Below are positions 33,146 through 44,900 of a stretch of 64,000 nt of DNA, one piece after another. The notes beneath the pieces are model-generated. The model saw only the letters and a list, made by a program, of their open reading frames with translations. It was not told the DNA's origin and did not search any database. The first letter of the stretch is position 1, and each line of letters begins with the position of its first letter. The position numbers were made by a program, and so were the translations under genes. The DNA is from Selaginella moellendorffii (Eukaryota; Streptophyta; Lycopodiopsida; Selaginellales; Selaginellaceae), in assembly GCF_000143415.4 (NCBI RefSeq), contig NW_003314322.1:747213-811212 (forward strand), written 5' to 3'.

Positions 33146-33511
33146 TCACTCGTAGAACTTTTGGACGGAGGCCTTTGCTCGCAGCACTTGGGACCTGAAT
33201 TGAGATGTGGCTTTTGGATTCGAGAGGTACTTGTCGTATACATTTGGATCCGGTTTGAGATGATCATCGTGGACGCCTTCTTCTCCTTCGGCAGCTACAC
33301 GGTCACAGAAAGCGAGTGAGATGATCGAAGAGAAGAAATCTTTCGGGGCGAGCTTATCGTGATTGGTGCTGCTAAGTTTGTCGAGAGCACCATTGTCACC
33401 GTTCTTCGTAGGAGGCGGCGAAGAGCTGTTCTTGGGTCGCGAAGAAAAGCGAATCCCTGTGAATGTGAGAGCACCACCGATCAAGCCACCGCCGCTTCTC
33501 GTCGCGATCAT
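33146..33511 (-). CDS. Small basic protein, possible organelle presequence (121 aa)
   Basis: Single open frame beginning MIATRSGGGLIGGALTFTGI with an Arg/Ser-rich, acid-free first 30 residues, as in mitochondrial or plastid presequences. A polar middle follows and the end is helical (QFRSQVLRAKASVQKFYE). No family recognised. It sits head-to-head with the roadblock gene and tail-to-tail with the coiled-coil gene, filling a gene-sized slot in a compact island. Confidence 0.45.
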   Translation of the reverse strand: MIATRSGGGLIGGALTFTGIRFSSRPKNSSSPPPTKNGDNGALDKLSSTNHDKLAPKDFFSSIISLAFCDRVAAEGEEGVHDDHLKPDPNVYDKYLSNPKATSQFRSQVLRAKASVQKFYE

Positions 33512-33660
33512 TACGAAATGGAAAGTATGAATTGGAGGAGATCGTGGCCGTCCATTCCGCTTCCCTTGCCAAGTGGCAAATCCGACGTGGCTCGTACTTT
33601 CAGCTGAATCGGCTAACCACCAGGAGCCCTAAAATTCCGTGGAGGAGCCATGCTACTATC
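33512..33660. promoter_or_regulatory. Divergent promoter, small ORF / roadblock gene
   Basis: 149 bp separate the two start codons. Contains an AGCCCTAAAATTCC word near 33626-33639. Confidence 0.4.
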
Positions 33661-34185
33661 ATGGTGCGTGACTTCCCCTCTCTTTTTTCCCTCTTTGATT
33701 CTCACAGGGAGGATCTTTCATAGAGTGAAGCTCAAGGGGCATTGAGTCGAATCAATGGCTTGCGGGTATGGAGATTGCTCGATCGCACAGGCATTTCTTA
33801 TTGGACTTCGACTTGTGTAGGATGTGATTGGAACAATGATTGTAGCAGCGAATGGAAACGTATTGCGAACTACACTGCCTCAGGTAAGAGGAGAGATCAA
33901 TCACATCCGGATCAAGGAGTTCTCCCACCTTGTGTCTACTAGGATCTGGCTTTCAAGTATGCGACGAAGATCCCGAGCTTGGCAGCCATGGCTCGCAGCG
34001 GCGTTCGCGAGCTCGACCCCCAGAATGATCTCCAGATGCTGAGGATAAAGACGCTGCTTCACGAGATAATTGTCATAGCCGAGCCTCTGTTCACGCTCTT
34101 GGTGGTCCAGAATTGCAAGGAGAAAGACCCAACGCCCGAGAGCTCTTCTTCACCCGACGAGGACAAAGAATCGTCCAGCGAGTAG
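33661..34185 (+). CDS. Roadblock/LC7 dynein light chain-like protein
   Basis: Dynein light-chain subunit (DYNLRB class), expected in axonemal or IFT dynein of motile sperm. The domain reads INGLRDVIGTMIVAANGN, VLRTTLPQ, a helix KYATKIPSLAAMARSGVREL, DPQNDLQMLRIKTLLHEIIV and EPLFTLLVVQN, followed by a Ser/Glu/Asp tail. Exons: 33661-33663 (the ATG alone), 33724-33765 (14 codons), 33821-33883 (21 codons), 33943-34185. Every junction has GT..AG and all phases agree. The start choice is forced: the frame SEAQGALSRI has an in-frame stop just upstream at 33721, and joining the ATG at 33661 restores a Met. If another acceptor (after CTCACAG, about 33706) is used, the frame breaks. Confidence 0.8.
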
Positions 34186-34299
34186 CTCGACCGCCTCCAC
34201 TAGAAGTTTTCTCGAGAAAAAAATGCACCTGTACACTGTTGCTTCATCGTCGTCATGGTTTGGAAATCCTGTAGAGAAAGCCACTCACAATGACGCGAA

Positions 34300-35664
34300 T
34301 CAAATCGAAAGCATGTTATTCTTCTCTGGAAGCGGCTGGATCAGAGATTGTTGGTCTAGAGCTTGTCGAAACTCAGCGATCAAATCTCCAGCTCGAGCCA
34401 GGCCTTCGAGACGAGGACGCGGTGAGCTCCTATCACCGAGTGTCTTCACTAGAGCGCTCCCGATGATAACTCCGTTGGCCCCCCACTTGGCAATCTACAC
34501 GAAGTGAGATTAGAGAGTTCTACGAGATGTTGCTCTTGTTCTTGTTCTTACTTGCGTTGCATGCTCGGGTCTTGAGATCCCAAACCCAACAGCGATGGGA
34601 ATGTCGGTAAGCTGTGGCAGGTACACTCGAATTAGCACGAAGAACTCCGGCACTGTGGATAGCAAACCTCTTTCAACTCCTTCAGAAGGAGCTCGACTTG
34701 GCCGTTGACAGTGGGACGAGGCCCAGTTTGTCCGGTGGAGCTCACCTGGATTGCATCATGAGATGTTACACACAAGATTTAAGTAAGAAAAGTCGAAGAG
34801 CTCACCTGATAAATGAAGCCCCGTGAGAGTGCCGCTATCTCTTGCAACCTTCTCCTGGAACTCGTGGGTGTAGCCAACAGTACCTGTCCCAAATCCAAAG
34901 TGATTCATGAGTTCCAACTTCCAAAGCAAGGTTCTAAAAGATTCTAGTGTAAATGTTTCTCACGAGCTCAATGTCGTAGTCTGCGGCTAGCAGAGCAAAC
35001 GCCCGAGTTTCTTCGGCTGGAAGATCCGGAACGATAAGGCCTGAAGAATCTCCAAGATGTAAAATTCGTTGCGATGAACGAGAGGTTTCATACCAGAAAC
35101 ATCAGCTGCCTTGATGTCTCGAAAGAAACGTTGAGCACCACACTCGCTTATGGTCTCAAAGTACGTCAATAAAACCAGTGGCGAAGACAGCGTCGGTGCA
35201 ACCTCGCAGACCATGGACAGAACAGAGTCTAGATTCGTGCCGTTTTCCATCGACTTCGTAACCGAATTCTGGATGAACCATTGACAAAGAGAGAAAAAAA
35301 CATTAGAAAAAGAAATAGAGAAGAACGATGATTGTAGAAATCTTACGCGTATTATTGGACCGTCAGCGAAAGGATTTGAGCAAGGGATTCCAAGCTCGAT
35401 CACATCGGCACCTCCGGCAGCTAGCAGCCGGAGTGCGTCGGCAGTAGTATCAAGACTTGGGCAGCCAGCGGTGAGGTATGGCATCAAAGCCCGCTGCAAG
35501 GAAACACAACAATGGGGCTTTTCAGCCAACATTTTAAGCACTCCTACCTTGTTCTTCATTTGAAGTTGTGAAAGCTTCAAGCCCACTTTTCCCAGTTTTC
35601 TATGATCATCGATTGCAATGCCATGGGCATGGGGAGCACAAGAAGGTAAGGTTAGCAAATCCAT
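34300..35664 (-). CDS. Tryptophan synthase alpha chain (or indole-glycerol-phosphate lyase)
   Basis: Converts indole-3-glycerol phosphate to indole, normally in plastids, as partner of the beta chain. Motifs: ALMPYLTAGCPSLDTTADAL, GGADVIELGIPCSNPFADGP (catalytic Glu and Asp kept; the usual SDP reads SNP), SPLVLLTYFE, an exon with DVSG/LIVPDLPAEET, GTVGYTHEF, STGQTGPRP, DIPIAVGFGIS, and WGANGVIIGSALVK. Ends LPEKNNMLSI, stop at 34300. About eight short introns. The N-terminus is uncertain: Met 35664 gives a 39-residue leader before the first intron, with no convincing transit peptide, and a longer open frame reaches 35835. The gene borders AT-rich repeat DNA, so a 5' exon may be missing. Confidence 0.8.
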
Positions 35665-36924
35665 CAAATGTTTGTGCATATATTCTTTCGATAAGCTCTT
35701 CTTATAAAGTGTGAGGCTTGTTACTGTATTAGAACGTACACGAGACTTGTTACCAAAGCAAACGTGGAAAATATGAAACAATATGGCTGTTGAAGTTTCA
35801 ACACGCAATTGAAAACTGATGGATGGACATATCATTGGGCCATATGTGAAAATGATAAGTCATTTTCATCGAGAGCAATAAGAAAGTTTTGGTATATTTG
35901 AATAGCACCAACCAATCCCACAATTGTGAACATTCTTTTGTCTCCTTATATATGGTGATCATTTTGTTATTAACACTTGCCCCACCACATATGGTATATA
36001 TGACAATCAATTTGTTATTAACACTTGCCCCAAGAGGAAACCTATATAGCACCAGGATTAGGATTGGCTTCTTTTTAGGTGAAGACTTAATTTATAAACT
36101 TTCTTAAACCTTTTCTAGCATATCCTTTTTTATTCTATCATCTAATAGTTGATATGCAATAAGATTAATCTTATGTTTATGAATTATAAACATGCTTATA
36201 ATTATAAATTTTATTTGATCAATTGAATTAATAAGTAATAATAACACTACTATTAAGCAAACCAAGCATTGCTACATACAATGCATAGCAATTTATTTTC
36301 ATTTATGATCATGCATAAACATGCATTTTTATCTTGCCATATATGCATATTTTTCCACCTCAATGCCATGTATGGAATTACAGCTCAACTTCAATGCCAC
36401 AAAGCTAAGTATACCCCCACTCTTAGGACATTTAAATATTAATATCCAATACTGATATATTTAATCACTAATAAAAGTTAGATTAAGGAACAATTCTGAT
36501 GCCACATTATAAATGACTAATTTTTTATTCTAATTTAATTATTTAACCACACTTTTGACCCTATAAAGGAGTCTCACTCACAACCTTTATAATTCCTCAT
36601 TCCAACTTGGGGACTTGCTAGCCTCCGAAGGGTGACTTCAAAGTAACACCATCTTTACACTTGGTTTAAGTGCTTTATGTGTCCCATTACGCTATAAACA
36701 CCCAAAAGTATCCTTGATATATCACATATTCATAATTTATAAACTTTTTAAAACTTATATTCACTCTAGCTTTGGACTCTTTAGTAGTTATATCATTACC
36801 CATTATATAGATGTAAACTTCTTTGATCACACTAGCCTTTCCTGGCTAAACTAGTTCCATTAAAATTCAACTTCCATACTCTCCCTATTATACTTTTGGA
36901 ACCCACTTAGAAGATAATTACTTT
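35665..36924. other. AT-rich repeat DNA
   Basis: No gene. A 48-bp tandem duplication carries the shared core TTTGTTATTAACACTTGCCC at 35963 and 36011. Sequence at 36850-36924 is a degenerate copy of sequence at 41997-42075 on the far side of the gypsy element. Confidence 0.6.
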
Positions 36925-37099
36925 TGTGAGGGCCAAGTGTACGGTTACGATGCCGTATACTAATATTAGCGTAGTGGGATTTTGGTAGCCGTCGGATTGG
37001 TTTCAATCTGGACCACTCACTCCTGTATATAAGCTAGGGTTTTTGGGCCAATTGATATGCACATTTCTATATTCCCTTTCCATATTCCAAGCACTCACA
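36925..37099 (+). repeat. 5' LTR of gypsy element
   Basis: Begins TGTGAGGGCC and ends CACTCACA. Contains a TATATAAG promoter word (about 37026) and a CTAGGGTTTTTGGG word just downstream. Confidence 0.9.
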
Positions 37100-37335
37100 T
37101 TGGTGGAGTTGAAGGGCACCTTTGATTGCCCCTGAGGAGTGCTTGAATTTGGGATTTTGTTTTAGATCTAGCTTTTGCATTGTTTAGATCTAGCTTTTTC
37201 CATTTCCTTTCTTTTGTTCTTTCTTTTCAGGGTTTTGGTTTAGATCTAGCTTTTTGCATTGTCTAGATCTACCATTTCCTTCTAGCTTTTTGTCATTTCT
37301 CTTCTTTTGCTCTTTCTTTTTTTTCGTTCATCTTC

Positions 37336-38269
37336 ATGGCAGATCAGCAATCTCCTCCTTTGATTCTAGAGCAGTAGTTGGTACAATTGCTTGATGCTAT
37401 GCGCTTGCAATTGAACAGCCAAACTCAGTTAATGGCGGCGTTCACGGCACGTGGTACAACTCCTCCTCCTCTTGGTGCCAATCCTCGCATTCGGCCAGAG
37501 TTCTTTCGTGGGAATCCTGGGGATGATGTGTACCATTGGTTCGATCACTTCATGGTGATTGCCACATATCATTCTTGGGATGATGCTCGACGGTTGCGTG
37601 AGTTTCCCACGTGTCTCCAAGGGACGACATTGCAGTAGTACAATGGTTTGAGCGCAACCACTCGTGGGGATTGGAGTGTTCTCCCGGACGTCTTCAAACG
37701 CGCCTTTGGACATGCCGATGATTGTGATGATGCTTTCCAACAATTGCATCATCTTCGCTAAGGGCCATCTGAGTCGGTGATACAATTTGGCGTTTGTTTC
37801 CGAAGTCTTTTGCTTCGTGCGGAGCCAAATATGTTGGAGCGGATCAAGCTAGGAATGTTGTGTCCAGCACTTCATCAAGATCTTGTCGGCCTTGTGCATG
37901 CACTTGCTCCTGCCACCCTTGACGATGCTCTTCGCTTGGCACAACGTTATGAGACATTGCCTTTTCCACTTCTCGCTGCACGTCCTTCCGCTCCACTTCC
38001 TATGGGTGATTGGTCCTGTTCCAATGGAGGTTGATGCTGCTGCTACTCGAGTCCAAGGACAAGCGCGAGGACGTGGTCGTGGCCGTAATGTTCGCTGTTG
38101 GGCGTGTGATGAAGTTGGTCATACTTATCAGCGTTGCCATCGTTTTCCGGATTGGCGACCTCCATTTCCTGGGTGGAGACCTTGGCATCAGCAACGTCCC
38201 GTGGGTGCTGCTGCAGTGGAAGGTCTAGACACCGAGATGCATCCGGGAAACGAGGAGTCGTGCGAGTAA
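37336..38269 (+). pseudogene. gypsy gag, broken
   Basis: Opens MADQQSPPLILEQ and then meets stops at 37375, 37636 and 37759 while the surrounding frame stays coding-like (PRIRPEFFRGNPGDDVYHWF, ETLPFPLLAARPSAP). The CCHC knuckle CWACDEVGHTYQRC (about 38091-38132) lies in the next frame, so at least one indel lies near 38010. Confidence 0.8.
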
Positions 38270-38284
38270 CGGAGGGACCTTGCG

Positions 38285-41200
38285 AGAATAAATCAGTGAC
38301 CCCTCCATCTTTCTTTCGAGAGTATCATCAAGGGGTTCACTCGGCACCAGTTCATCCAGTGTTTACTTTCCAAGCTCATTTTTATAACAAGAGGTCTCCT
38401 ATTATTCTCTCTGTGTTGGTTGATACAGGTTCGAGTTTATCTTCTATTGCTTGACCTGTTGCCACACGTTGTCGTCTACACTTGTGTCGTGCGGCAGAAC
38501 CAGTTTTCATTCTTTATGGCAATGGCCGTACACATGTATGTGCACGGGATGAGGTGGACCTGGTTGTGCGTGTGGGCGATCTCGAGCTTGAGTTGCAGTC
38601 GTTGTGGGTGGTGCCGAGTCAAGCTTTTGACCTCATTCTTGGTATGGATTGGTTGCAGCGCAATCATGCTAAGTGTGACTTTGAGGCTTCTCCCCTTTGT
38701 CTCATACTTCCTTATGTTTCATCCATTCCTCTCACTTCCATACCTCTTCGTCCCTCTACTTCTACCTTTGCTTCCATTACTTTTGTTCCCCCACTCTTTC
38801 CTTCTGTGTTTCCATCTTGTTCTACTTTTCCCTTTTCCGATCCCTCCGACGATCTTTGTGTTGCAGCAGTTGACTAGCTCATGAAGGAGTATTCTGATCT
38901 CTTTGAATTTGACCTATCGTCTAGGGCCAAGATTGCCACACGTCATCCGATTCCAACCGGGGATGCTCGTCCAATCAAGGTTCCTGTTCGTCGTCAGTCA
39001 CCTAAGGAGATCAAGATTTTATGAGCAAACGTCAAGGAAATGCTGGAGAAGGGTGTTATTCGGAAGTCGCAGAGTCCTTGGGCATATGAACCTCATCTTG
39101 TGACGAAGCCTGATGGGAGTATTCGTTTCTGCATCGACTATCGTCCGTTAAACGAAGTGACGATCCCAGATGTGTATCCTCTTCCTCACCCTGCTGATCT
39201 CTTGGATCGTCTAGGGCGAAGTCGTTGGTTCACCAAGCTAGATCTTGCTTCTGGGTATTGGCAAGTACCGATGGCCGGAGAAAATATTCCTAAGACTGCT
39301 TTTCATACACCATTTGGTTTGTATGAGTTCTTGGTGATGCTGTTTGGTTTGAACAATGCTCCAACAACTTTCCAGCAGATGATGGACGAGGTTCTTTGCG
39401 ATATGCCGGAGGTGACTGCTAACTTCATTGATGATGTCTTGATCCACTCGGAGGGGACGTGGGAGGAGCACGTTCGTGATGTTTGTAAAGTGTTGGATCG
39501 GCTACGCGATGTTGGTTTAAAGTTGAAGCGGTCAAAGTTTGGGTCCAAGGACACAACTTATCTTGGGTACTGTATTTCTCGTGAGGGTTTGCAAGTTGAT
39601 CCTGACAAACTTGTGGCTGTTCTAAAGTTCCCTACTCCGACGTGTGTGAATGATGTGCAGCGCTATTTGGGTAAAGTGCAGTATCTTGGTCGTTTTGTGG
39701 ATCATCTTTCCGATCGCACTACACCATTGCAAGCGTTGCTGAAGTCATCAATGTCATCTTTCATTTGGTCTCCGGATTGTGAGCGGGCGTTCATGGATCT
39801 CAAAGAGCTATTGACGACTCCTCCGGTTTTGGCGTATCCTGACTACACTCGACCTTTTATTTTGCGCGTGGATGCTTCTGACATTGGTCTTGGAGGTGTG
39901 TTGATGCAAGAGAGCTCGAGTGTGCCTGGTCAGCGCCATCCCATTGCATACATAAGCCGTATATTACAACCAGCAGAGATGAACTACTCCACGACGGAGA
40001 AGAAGTGTTTAGCAACAGTCTGGGGTTTCGAGAAACTTCATGCATATCTACATGGTTCTCAGACATTACTTGAAGGTGACCATGTTGCTGTTACTTCATT
40101 ATTGAAGCGGAAGAACCTAGTTGGTCGTACGGCTTGATGGGCTTTGAAGCTTCAGATATATGATTTCGATGTTGTTCATCGCCCAGAGAGTTCTATGGCT
40201 GATGCTGATGCCCTTTCTCGAGCTCCTCTTCCTTCTCCACTCACTTCTCATGTTTCTGACGAACCTGTTGTTCCAGCATTTGTGGATTTTCTAGATGAAG
40301 ATTCTGTGCCATTGGAGGTTGCTGTCCTTGATGTTCAGTGTCCACAGGGCACAGAGCAAGATCTACCTTCTCTTGATGAGGTTCGCGAGGCTCAAAAGAT
40401 TGAGCCGTGGATTTGAAGGCTTCGAGATGGGTTTGAGAATCCTGCATCACTTGCTGATGACTTGCCTTTCTGGCATTTACATTCTCAATATCGTCTTGAA
40501 GATGGCCTTCTTTATTTTGTGGGGACGGATCCTGATGATCATTTACGGCTGGTGGTGCCTTCGGTGTTTATTCCGTGGTTTCTCCATGCCTACCATGATT
40601 CTCCTGTTCTAGGTGGGCATATGGGACACCGTCGTGTCACCGAGAAGCTGCGCAGGTCTTTCTATTGGCCGGAGATGTGACGTGATATTATCCGGTATGT
40701 GCGTAGCTGCATTTGGTGCCAAGCTCGTAATACTCCCCCTCGTGCTGCGGAAGGACGGTTGGAGTCAATTGCGGTTTCCCGTCCGTTTGAGTTAGTGGCG
40801 TTTGATCTTATAGGACCTTTTCCACAGTCGACTGTTGGCAATGAGTATGTTATTATTGCTTCTGACTACTTGACTCGTTGGGTGGAAGTTGGTGCTCTTG
40901 CTAGCGCCTCTGCAACTGCTGTTGGATATTTCCTCCTCAATCGAGTGGTGTTCCAACATTCTTGTCCAGAGCGGATTCTTTCAGATAATGGTCCCGCATT
41001 TATGGCTGAGGTATTTCATGTTTTGACATCTCGGTTGGGGATACGCCACACTTTTACGAGTGCTTATCATCCACAATCAGACGGTCTGGTGGAACGGCTT
41101 GTTCGGACATTCAAAGGGATGATTGCGAAGTATGTGAACTTTCAGCATTCAGATTGGGATGGTTATTTGCCGTCTCTTCGGTATGCATATGTTACAGGGG

Positions 41201-41727
41201 TGCAGAGTTCTGTTGGTGCTTCACCATATAAACTCCTATATGGTCATGATCCAATATTACCAACGGAGCTGGGTTTACCTTCGCGATTGCCACGAGCTGC
41301 CGATGCTAAATCATGGGATCAATATTTGACGAGCATTCTTCTACTTGTCCGAGCAGAGTCTGCCGAACACTTAGGCCGCGTACAAGTGGGACAACAACGG
41401 CACTACAACTCCCATCATCGTCCACCTGCGGAGTACAAAGTGGATGATTTGGTGTTAGTCCGTTTTCCCCATCTTACAGTACGTGGTTTATCTAAGGGGC
41501 TTCTTGCGCAATGGAAAGGACCGTATCAGGTGTTGCGGCAAGTTGGACCACAAGTTTATGAGGTTCGGCATGACGTTCAGCAGGCCGATCCTCCAGAGAT
41601 TGTGCATGTGCAGTGGCTGAAACGCTTCGTACAAAGGGATCAGGAGGAGTTAATACCACCTACAGATCCACCGATGCCTCCTCCTGACGTTCCTCTGGAT
41701 CCTGGCCCATCTTCAAGAGAACCCTGA
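38285..41727 (+). pseudogene. gypsy pol (PR-RT-RH-INT), interrupted by six stops
   Basis: One frame throughout. Protease LVDTGSSLSSIA; RT with YRPLNEVTIPDVYPLP, WFTKLDLASGYWQV and the active site FIDDVLIHSEG; RNase H FILRVDASDIGLGGVL; integrase zinc region GHMGHRRVTEKL and catalytic words FDLIGPF, ILSDNGPAF and QSDGLVERLVRT; C-terminal VDDLVLVRFPHLTVRGL. Stops at 38452, 38875, 39022, 40135, 40414 and 40678. Confidence 0.85.
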
Positions 41728-41759
41728 TGGTCTTCCATTATCCCGAGAGGAGGGGATGA

Positions 41760-41934
41760 TGTGAGGGCCAAGTGTACAGTTACGATGCCGTATACTAATA
41801 TTAGCGTAGTGGGATTTTGGTAGCCGTCGGATTGGTTTCAATCTGGACCACTCGCTCCTGTATATAAGTTAGGGTTTTTGGGCTAATTGATATGCACATT
41901 TCTATATTCCCTTTCCATATTCCAAGCACTCACA
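41760..41934 (+). repeat. 3' LTR of gypsy element
   Basis: 175 bp, same length as the 5' LTR, with four transition differences. Confidence 0.9.
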
Positions 41935-44900
41935 CTTTGTTTTCATTGCATTTATATTAATATTCATATTTAGTCTTGGACTGATACTTAGGGCCAAATT
42001 GGTTCTACTAAAGTTCAACCCTATACTCCCTATTATACCTTTGGAACCCCCACTTAGAAGATAATTGCTTTGGTTTTCACTACATGAGTTGTATTAGTAT
42101 TCAGACTTATCATATTTAGACTTGATCTTGGTCTTGGCCTCCATTTCAAACTTGGTCCTGATCGTTGATTAATCACTTCATACTCATTCCTTGAGCACTT
42201 CTTTAGGTTTTCAAATCAAAACTTTTAGTTTAAATATGTTATGTTAGTTGGATTTCCTCTTTGGCCACTGCCACATAGCCCACTTTTGGCTCCTTAAGTA
42301 TTTGAAGACCCTTACCTAATTAAGAAAGGGGGTGCACTCTTATTCATAGATTTTTATTTGAACCTTTATAAATCATTTCTCAAATCGTTATCTTTAGTTA
42401 CTTACAATTATGTAAAATTTATTTGTTAGTGATTTTACATTGTATATGAAGCTCTTTATTCACCATTTACATAGAGACTCCTCCTCCATCTCCTTACATT
42501 GCACTTCCTTGCATGAAAACACCTCTTCCATCTCCTTGTGTTACATCTCCTCTTCTATCTTCTCGTGTTGTAATATATAGTAGCTCTGCTTATTGCATAA
42601 GAAACAACAAGCCTTAACCAACAATCTGATCCAACCCTTAAATCTCACAACACAAGAATAATGCTTGGATAGCACAACATACCTAAAACACAAAGGAATG
42701 AGATATCACCTATGCATAAAAAACTCTTGCCTAAACCTTGATCAATGCATGCTCTTACTCTTCAAATGCCCATGTCATGTATCTAGATAGCACACACAAA
42801 AGAACAAAAGTTTATATATAAAGAGGTTTCCCCCAAACCATGGTCAATATATGCTCCTACTCTTTGTCGCACCCAATATTGTGGGAAAGTTGTCACTCTC
42901 AACTATATAGGAAGGAAGAGTGCAATATAAAAGATAAAAAATCCCTTGCTAGATTTTATATGACATTTGTATCACATGTTTAAGTGCAATAGAAATATAA
43001 TATGCATACTGATGTAGTAGAACCCAATATTGACATGGCAAGACCCTATGCTATACTTATGCACTCCAAATCATGTTTTAGTCCCTGAATAAAATGTAGT
43101 AATAATTATCTTTATAATGTGACATGAGTGTTTACTTTATGTATACCTTTACTCTATCTTATGTTTTATTGTATATTAAGGTACCAAACTTGTCCGTTAC
43201 AAATTAATTGCCATACATATAGACATTTGTGAACACAAACTCTTTTTATCTTCTTAGTGACACTATTCTTATTCTTAGAAACAACATTCTATTATCTATT
43301 AAATTTCTTACACTTTGAGATTAAAAGGTCCTTGGTTCAAACCTAGACTAAAACATACAACAGAGACTTAATTTTTTCAAGAATGTCATAAACATTTTTA
43401 TTACATTCCTGTAGGAAGAATGGAGTGAGTTTAACCTTTGATGTAGTATCGAATGAGAATGAAAGTTATGATTTTATGTATTATGTTGCAATTGATTGTA
43501 AAACATGGGTATGAAATCTTCTTTATGGGCTTCATTACATTTTTATTTGTTAAGCCACTTGTTTTTTAGATTGTAAGTATTTTCTTTCTCATCAAGGTAT
43601 GGTGCCATTACTACATCAATCCTATATATAAATCATTGTTGTGCTGAAGACTAAAAATAAAAGAATGTGTTGGTTTCTTTTGTTTTTCATAGATATGTTT
43701 TATTTATGTGAATGGATGTCTCAAGAAATTTCAACCTATGATCACCTAAGCTTTCCTTGATAATGATCAGCCACTCCACTTCTTAGTTGCTTCATCTTAA
43801 AAGCAAAATCTAAAAGGTCAATTGCACAACAATAATGCTGCTTGATGGGCTAGATAATAAATTAATGATCATACAATTGTAAAACACTTGAGATGGAAGA
43901 TTATTGAGTAGACCAATGATAAAAAAATGTAATGAAAATTCTGATTAAAATGATGAAAGTTATTAATTTCTAGAGGAGTTTGATGGTAATAGAGATTGTT
44001 ATAAACATTCTAGCATGATGAAAAATAAAAATTAATTTCAATCAGTTTATTCAAACTTATTTGGACCTCCTAAGTGGCTAAATTTTATTTTGTCCTTTTT
44101 GTTGGCAAAAATGCTCTTAGTAAAAGAATTATCATCCCAATATAATATTTTTCTTGAGTTTCTTTTTGACAAGCTAGATTTTGTCAAAAACAAAAAAATA
44201 AAGACCCATTAAGAGAAATACTTGTTAATTATTAGTTGTGTTTATTTTTGTGACTTGCAAGGTGGTCTATAATTAATTTTAGTTACTTTTTATTAGTTGT
44301 GAGATCAATTAAAAGCTATTGCATATTGGTAAGTGGTATTAGTGAGTGTCAAAGATATTACTAGTAATCTTGAAACTCAACTAGTGTTGTTGAACTTCTT
44401 AGATTACTAATTTATCACTAGCTCAAAAATATCATTCCACAAAAAACATAGGTTACAAGTTTTATGTGGTGATTAAAAGATGTGTTGTAAGGATCTATGC
44501 ATGTTGGCCAAATACAAATACAAAATTTAGAGTGTGTCTCACACTTAATTTTTCTTTATTGTTATAGGTAAGGAAGCATCCTAATCAATTTAATGGAGGG
44601 GCTTAAAAATTCATATAGGGGTCAATATCTATCAAATGTAACACTTAAACATTATTTAAAGTTTTAATATTTACCACAATAGTTTTGACTTTAAACTTTT
44701 ACCTCAACCTCTCCAATTGGAGAAGTTCTAGTGACAGATAATATTGAATTTTCTCTTGCAAAGGTGGTCTTAAGTCATGCATAAGCTATAATAATCATTA
44801 TTAACATCATAGACAAGAAAAAAGAAAAGTAAAATTATGAACTTCAAAGGGTATGAAAAAGTTTCAAAATCTAAGTGTAAATAATTTTAAATCCAAAAAT

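Larger units (their letters stand above)
36925..41934 (+). mobile_element. Ty3/gypsy LTR retrotransposon, full length but decayed
   Basis: 5010 bp between 175-bp LTRs starting TGTGAG and ending CTCACA, flanked by CTTT on both sides (target duplication of 4 or possibly 5 bp). Domain order is gag zinc knuckle, protease, reverse transcriptase, RNase H, integrase, which defines Ty3/gypsy. A purine tract (near 41744-41759) precedes the 3' LTR. The LTRs differ by four transitions and no transversion. Nine in-frame stops and a shifted frame around the zinc knuckle make it inactive. It is inserted in a local tandem repeat (see findings). Confidence 0.92.
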
